Source of the DNA: JBEEMU01 sp043778315
GTDB lineage: Bacteria > Bacteroidota > Bacteroidia > Chitinophagales > Saprospiraceae
Direction: 5' to 3'
DNA length: 10,576 bases
Assembly: GCA_043778315.1 (NCBI GenBank)
Contig: JAYWGJ010000023.1
Location: forward strand, 1-10,576
Shown here: positions 6,881-10,576 of the stretch, in pieces
How positions within the stretch are numbered: position 1 is the stretch's first letter
Layout of the letters: every line of letters begins with the position of its first letter
Notes under the pieces: generated by a model
Told to the model about the DNA's origin: nothing
The model's database searches: none
Seen by the model: only the letters and a program-made list of their open reading frames with translations
Position numbers and translations under genes: made by a program

Positions 6881-6884
6881 CAGA

Positions 6885-8393
6885 ATGGGATTTCGTTCTA
6901 CAATCATAAAACCGTTTGCATCGCGCACTGCGCGCCAGATACAAACGTGGTCAGCCGCGCCGCTTGCCGCTCAAACTCGCGTTTTGCAGTCGCTTTTACG
7001 CGGCGCGGCGCATACGGCGTTTGGCAAAGATCATCATTTTGCTACGATAATGCAAAGTAAAAATCAACACGCGGCTTGGCGCGACGCTGTGCCTTTGCGC
7101 GATTACGAAGGCATCAAAAACTATATCGAGCGCATTAAAAATGGGGAATCGGACGTACTTTGGCGCGGAAAACCCTTATATTTTGCTAAAACAAGCGGCA
7201 CGACAAGCGGTGTGAAATATATTCCGCTTACGCGGGACAGCCTCCCTAATCACTTCGAGACCGCACGCAACGCGCTGTTTAACTACGCGGCGCGGAGCGG
7301 CAATTACTCGTGGCTCGACGGCAAACTGATATTCCTAAGCGGCAGCCCCGAACTCGAGGAAGTGGCGGGCATCAAAACGGGTCGGCTTTCGGGCATCGTG
7401 AACCATCAAGTTCCCGCATGGCTGCGCACTAATCAACGCCCGTCGTACACTACCAATTGCATAGACGATTGGGAGACGAAACTCCAACATATTGTTCGCG
7501 AAACGCTCCACGAAAATATGAGTTTGGTGAGCGGCATACCGCCGTGGGTGCAGATGTATTACGAGCGATTGTTGGCGGAAAGCGGCAAAAAATACATCAA
7601 AGATATTTTTCCGAACTACTCCGTTTTTGCGTATGGCGGCGTGAACTTCGAGCCGTATCGAGCGCAATTGGAGCAACTCGTCGGCAAGCGGCTCGACGGC
7701 GTGGAAACCTATCCTGCGTCGGAGGGCTTTATCGCTTTTCAAGACCTGCCGAACAGCGAGGGTTTACTGCTAAACGTGGACTCAGGTATTTACTTCGAGT
7801 TCGTGCCTGCTGCCGAAATTTTTAACGAAAACCCTACGCGGCTTTGGCTCGGCGAAGTAGAAATGGGTGTAAATTACGCTATTATTATCAATAATAATGC
7901 AGGACTTTTTGGCTATAATATAGGTGATACCGTCGAGTTTGTAAGTCTTACACCATTTCGGATAAAAGTGACAGGGCGAATCAAGCATTTTATATCCGCT
8001 TTTGGCGAACACGTCATCGGTAAAGAGGTAGAGGAAGCGATGCTTTCGGTGGCTAACGCCGCTAATGCAAGAGTGGTCGAGTTCACGGTCGCGCCGCAAA
8101 TCACGCCGCCCGCAGGCGGTTTGCCGTATCACGAATGGTGGGTAGAATTTGACGCACCGCCTGCCGATTTACCTGCGTTTGCAGCAAAACTAAACGCTGC
8201 GATGATGCAACAAAATATTTATTATGACGACCTTATCAAAGGAAATATACTGCAACCGCTACAAATCCGCTCGTTGCCGAAAGGCGCGTTTATTCAATAT
8301 ATGAAATCGCAAGGGAAACTGGGCGGACAAAATAAAGTCCCGCGCCTAAGCAATGACCGACAATTAGTATCTTTTTTTGAAACAGTGAAATAG
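6885..8393 (+). CDS. GH3-family acyl-acid amido synthetase
   Basis: Member of the GH3 family within the adenylate-forming superfamily, 502 aa. Characterised plant members activate a carboxylic acid as acyl-AMP and join it to an amino acid; the bacterial substrate is not known. The ATP-binding motif TSGTTSGVK is at residues 103-111, YPASEGF at 276-282 (second nucleotide motif), and YNIGDTVEF at 344-352 (the Y-x-x-GD motif). GRIKHFISAFGEHV at 364-377 forms the hinge before a C-terminal lid of about 125 residues. All three ATP motifs are present, so it should be active. The start is set by a -7 promoter box only four bases upstream. glpK follows 49 bp downstream on the same strand, but nothing indicates a shared pathway. 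It could act on a lipid or aromatic acid; that is speculation. Confidence 0.92.
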   Translation: MGFRSTIIKPFASRTARQIQTWSAAPLAAQTRVLQSLLRGAAHTAFGKDHHFATIMQSKNQHAAWRDAVPLRDYEGIKNYIERIKNGESDVLWRGKPLYFAKTSGTTSGVKYIPLTRDSLPNHFETARNALFNYAARSGNYSWLDGKLIFLSGSPELEEVAGIKTGRLSGIVNHQVPAWLRTNQRPSYTTNCIDDWETKLQHIVRETLHENMSLVSGIPPWVQMYYERLLAESGKKYIKDIFPNYSVFAYGGVNFEPYRAQLEQLVGKRLDGVETYPASEGFIAFQDLPNSEGLLLNVDSGIYFEFVPAAEIFNENPTRLWLGEVEMGVNYAIIINNNAGLFGYNIGDTVEFVSLTPFRIKVTGRIKHFISAFGEHVIGKEVEEAMLSVANAANARVVEFTVAPQITPPAGGLPYHEWWVEFDAPPADLPAFAAKLNAAMMQQNIYYDDLIKGNILQPLQIRSLPKGAFIQYMKSQGKLGGQNKVPRLSNDRQLVSFFETVK

Positions 8394-8397
8394 GTTT

Positions 8398-8408
8398 TTT
8401 GTGACAAA
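8398..8408. promoter_or_regulatory. TTTGTGACAAA dyad upstream of glpK
   Basis: A perfect 5-bp dyad (TTTGT, G, ACAAA) 34 bp before the glpK ATG and just after the GH3 stop. Its TTTG could be a -33 element, with TAAATTG at 8418-8424 as an imperfect -7 element 16 bp further on. The core 9-mer TTTGTGACA also occurs upstream of folC (3798-3806). Either a promoter or an operator reading is tentative. Confidence 0.25.
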
Positions 8409-8442
8409 TTTTTCGATTAAATTGTAATAAAAAAAATCCATT

Positions 8443-9930
8443 ATGACCAAAAAATATATACTTGCCTTAGACCAAGGCACTACTTCCTCTCGTGCAATTA
8501 TATTTGATTTCGCAGGTAATATTGTAGGTGTAGCCCAAAAAGAATTTACGCAGTATTTTCCGCAAACGGGTTGGGTAGAACATGACGCAGAGGAAATTTG
8601 GGCTTCGCAACTCGCAGTAGCACAAGCAGTTATCAAAAAAAATAAAATAAAAGTAGCCGAAATAGCGGCTGTCGGTATTACCAATCAGCGCGAGACAACG
8701 GTGGTTTGGAATGCCGAAACAGGTGCGCCCGTCGGCAACGCGATAGTATGGCAAGACCGCCGAACCGCGCCTATTTGCGACGCACTGAAAGCTCGTGGCT
8801 TAGATAATTTGGTGCGTAGAAAAACCGGTTTGGTCATCGATGCCTACTTTTCTGGGACGAAAATACAATGGATTTTGGATAATACCGAAGGCGCGCGCGA
8901 ACTCGCACAGGCGGGCGAATTGCGGTTTGGCACAATAGATACCTGGCTGCTTTGGAAGCTCACGGGCGGCGCGGTTCACGCGACCGATTACAGCAATGCG
9001 TCGCGCACTATGCTTTTTGATATTCACAATTTACGTTGGGACGACCAACTGCTGATGGCAATGAATATTCCGAAATCGATGCTGCCCAAAGTGCATAATT
9101 CGAGCCATATTTTTGGTGAGACGGAGGCGCATTTATTCGGCGAAAGCCTTGTAATTGCAGGCATTGCAGGCGATCAACAAGCGGCACTTTTTGGTCAAAA
9201 CTGCCGCACCGCAGGCATGGCAAAAAACACTTACGGAACGGGTTGTTTTATGCTAATGAATACAGGAAATTCCGCTATTACGAGCAAAAACGGCTTGCTC
9301 ACAACCATCGCTTGGGGGCTGAACGGCGAGATAGAATACGCGCTCGAGGGCAGTGTTTTTATCGCTGGTGCGGCGATACAGTGGTTGCGCGACGGCTTGC
9401 AATTGATAGCGAGCGCACCCGAAAGCGAGGAATTAGCAACGTCGGTCGCGTCGGCGGACGGCGTGTACGTCGTGCCTGCGTTCACGGGTTTGGGCGCGCC
9501 GTACTGGGATATGTACGCACGCGGCGCGATATTTGGGCTGACACGCGGCACCGATAAAGCGCAACTCGTCCGCGCTACGCTCGAGTCCTTAGCCTATCAA
9601 ACTAAGGACGTTTTAGATGCGATGGAGCAGGATTCGGGCATCGCGCTGCGTACTTTGCGCGTGGACGGCGGCGCGTGCGCCAACAATTTTTTGATGCAAT
9701 TTCAAGCCGATATACTGCAAACGCCCGTCGATAGACCCAAAATTATAGAGACAACCGCGCTCGGCGCAGCGTTTTTGGCAGGACTCGCCGTCGGTTTTTG
9801 GTCGGAGGACGACCTTCGTGCGCAATGGCAATTAGACCAACAGTTTGTACCCGATATGCCGATTGCGGAAAGCGAAAAACTATACGCAGGTTGGCAAAAA
9901 GCGGTTCGTAAAACTATGGAGAAAGATTAA
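8443..9930 (+). CDS. glpK: Glycerol kinase
   Basis: Cytoplasmic FGGY-family kinase converting glycerol and ATP to glycerol 3-phosphate, feeding glycolysis and phospholipid synthesis; 495 aa, the standard length. Asp10 lies in LDQGTTSSRA (nucleotide-binding loop). Arg83-Glu84 in NQRET, Trp103 and Tyr135 are the expected glycerol contacts. The first FGGY signature runs YFSGTKIQWILDN (135-147). The catalytic base is Asp244 in AGDQQAALFGQ (242-252). The second FGGY signature is GVYVVPAFTGLGAPYWD (340-356), and RVDGGACANN at 406-415 is the adenosine-binding region. The His phosphorylated by the PTS protein HPr in Firmicutes enzymes is not evident, so that control probably does not apply. No glpF or glpD is adjacent. 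The ATG follows an A-rich leader without a Shine-Dalgarno sequence. Confidence 0.98.
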   Translation: MTKKYILALDQGTTSSRAIIFDFAGNIVGVAQKEFTQYFPQTGWVEHDAEEIWASQLAVAQAVIKKNKIKVAEIAAVGITNQRETTVVWNAETGAPVGNAIVWQDRRTAPICDALKARGLDNLVRRKTGLVIDAYFSGTKIQWILDNTEGARELAQAGELRFGTIDTWLLWKLTGGAVHATDYSNASRTMLFDIHNLRWDDQLLMAMNIPKSMLPKVHNSSHIFGETEAHLFGESLVIAGIAGDQQAALFGQNCRTAGMAKNTYGTGCFMLMNTGNSAITSKNGLLTTIAWGLNGEIEYALEGSVFIAGAAIQWLRDGLQLIASAPESEELATSVASADGVYVVPAFTGLGAPYWDMYARGAIFGLTRGTDKAQLVRATLESLAYQTKDVLDAMEQDSGIALRTLRVDGGACANNFLMQFQADILQTPVDRPKIIETTALGAAFLAGLAVGFWSEDDLRAQWQLDQQFVPDMPIAESEKLYAGWQKAVRKTMEKD

Positions 9931-9961
9931 AAAATAAATATTTTATATTTTACTAAGTCAA

Positions 9962-9969
9962 TATTTTTG
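9962..9969 (+). promoter_or_regulatory. Candidate -7 box upstream of the thioredoxin-like gene
   Basis: TATTTTTG followed by C, the same nonamer as the boxes of cca and the GH3 gene, partly inside the first direct-repeat copy. The second repeat copy reads TATTTTCT instead, so only the first could work as a promoter. Initiation near 9976 would place the hairpin at the very 5' end of a leader about 100 nt long. No TTG -33 element is seen. Confidence 0.3.
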
Positions 9970-9975
9970 CTGGGA

Positions 9976-9996
9976 GAGCGGTAATTTATTCCGCTC
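9976..9996. terminator. GAGCGG/CCGCTC hairpin after glpK
   Basis: A perfect 6-bp GC-rich stem with a nine-base A/T loop, 46 bp past the glpK stop. An A-run, not a T-run, follows on the plus strand, so it is not a canonical intrinsic terminator for glpK. It may instead be a 5' hairpin of the downstream transcript or a processed 3' end. Confidence 0.35.
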
Positions 9997-10074
9997 AAAA
10001 AACATTTCTTATTTTACTACGTCAATATTTTCTTTTAATTAATCATAAATTTACTAAACTAAAAATCAACAAAT

Positions 10075-10576
10075 TTGAAATATTTAATTGTATATATACT
10101 TGTTTTACTACAAGTTACATTTACAAAAGCGCAAGTAACGCACGCCGAAGAAGTGACCACCAAAATAAATTGGGTTACGTTAGCGGAGGCGGAGGCGCAT
10201 TGCAAAGACAGCGCGAACACGAAAAAAATTTACGTTTTTTTTCAGACGGATTGGTGTGTTTTTTGCCGATACATGGAGCGCACAACGTTCAGAGACGACG
10301 AGTTGGCGGCGTATATGAACAAGAATTTTTGGTCGGTGCGCTTCAATACGGAGTTGTCCGATACCGTTAAATTCAACGGAAAAGCCTACACCCTGACGCG
10401 GCATCGCGGCTGGAATTGCAATGGTTTTGCTGCCGAATACTTAGATGAAAAGCTGTCGTTTCCCGCTAATTTGATTATCGACGAACACCTCAACAAAATG
10501 GCTGCGCTCGGCGGCGCGCAATCTGCGTATCAATTGATGACTTTGATGACTTATTTTCACGAAGGGCATTACAAAA
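10075..10576 (+). CDS. Secreted thioredoxin-like protein, TTG start, 3' truncated
   Basis: The frame is open from a TTG at 10075 to the right edge (167 residues seen). An in-frame stop at 10060-10062 rules out an earlier start, and the first in-frame ATG falls after the active site, so TTG is the best initiation codon. The N-terminus (M-KYLIVYILVLLQVTFTKAQ) is a good signal peptide with cleavage likely near residues 19-20, placing the protein in the periplasm. A thioredoxin-like domain starts near residue 50: strand KKIYVFFQTDW, redox motif CVFC at 61-64, the following helix RYMERTTF, and SFPANLIID with the probable cis-Pro130. This spacing, with an insertion between the helix and the cis-Pro strand, is typical of Bacteroidota thioredoxin-family (thioredoxin_7/DUF255-like) proteins that carry further C-terminal repeats. 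It probably reduces or isomerises disulfides; the partner is unknown. Confidence 0.85.
   Translation, partial: MKYLIVYILVLLQVTFTKAQVTHAEEVTTKINWVTLAEAEAHCKDSANTKKIYVFFQTDWCVFCRYMERTTFRDDELAAYMNKNFWSVRFNTELSDTVKFNGKAYTLTRHRGWNCNGFAAEYLDEKLSFPANLIIDEHLNKMAALGGAQSAYQLMTLMTYFHEGHYK

Larger units (their letters stand above)
9946..10031. repeat. 22-bp direct repeat pair flanking a hairpin
   Basis: Copies at 9946-9967 and 10010-10031, each TATTTTACTA, A or C, GTCAATATTTT: one mismatch in 22 bases, 64 bp from start to start. The 42 bp between them hold the hairpin at 9976-9996. The pair lies in the 144-bp gap between glpK and the thioredoxin-like gene. No terminal inverted repeats or reading frame suggest a mobile element. 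Confidence 0.8.

Noticed and set aside
9970..10000. tRNA or tRNA fragment around GGGAGAGCGG
   Set aside because: Only one small stem is present; no cloverleaf, T-loop or anticodon arm can be drawn.
9946..10031. Insertion-sequence remnant with target-site duplication
   Set aside because: The direct repeats are too long for a usual target duplication, and the 42-bp interior has no terminal inverted repeats or coding remnant.
10170..10404. Short reading frames in other frames over the last gene
   Set aside because: Both overlap the thioredoxin-like frame, which has a signal peptide and a CxxC motif; these have neither.

Overview
This 10.6 kb window reads as a chromosomal segment of a member of the Bacteroidota. 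Three things point there. The gene families have a Bacteroidota flavour: a RprY-like response regulator, a GH3-family acyl-amido synthetase, a lipoprotein L,D-transpeptidase and a secreted thioredoxin-like protein. Gene starts are preceded by A/T-rich leaders with no convincing Shine-Dalgarno sequence. Copies of the phylum's TAnnTTTG -7 promoter element sit in front of some genes. Genus cannot be decided from the sequence alone.

Layout, left to right. Positions 1-1109 hold the 3' end of a conserved hypothetical gene, whose stop overlaps the start of a lipoprotein L,D-transpeptidase. Next is trxB (thioredoxin reductase, 1160-2089). A non-coding block follows that is almost entirely a 51-bp tandem repeat of about 3.8 copies (2111-2306). 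The array ends 13 bp before an OmpR-type response regulator (2320-3027), which overlaps by 8 bp a four-helix EI24/CysZ-like membrane protein (3020-3763). An A+T palindrome and a TGACA dyad then precede folC (3838-5136). folC converges on the minus-strand cca tRNA nucleotidyltransferase (5255-6682), and the 118-bp gap between them holds two related hairpins whose arms can pair in alternative ways. cca diverges from a GH3-family gene (6885-8393), with a TATTTTTGC box facing each way. glpK (glycerol kinase, 8443-9930) follows. The last intergenic stretch has a 22-bp direct repeat flanking a small GC hairpin. A TTG-initiated secreted thioredoxin-like gene (from 10075) runs off the right edge.

Most genes are housekeeping: thiol redox (trxB, perhaps the distal thioredoxin-like protein), folate polyglutamylation, tRNA CCA-end repair, glycerol entry into lipid and central metabolism, and cell-wall cross-link remodelling. 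They do not form one pathway. The only tight couplings are the first two genes (1-bp overlap) and the response regulator with the EI24 protein (8-bp overlap).

I saw no mobile element, phage gene, CRISPR array, rRNA or tRNA, and no convincing undescribed multi-gene system. The points most worth a second look are in the non-coding DNA: the 51-bp minisatellite ahead of the response regulator, the four-arm hairpin between folC and cca, the apparently leaderless GH3 gene, and the direct-repeat/hairpin unit ahead of the last gene. No intergenic stretch exceeds 300 bases.
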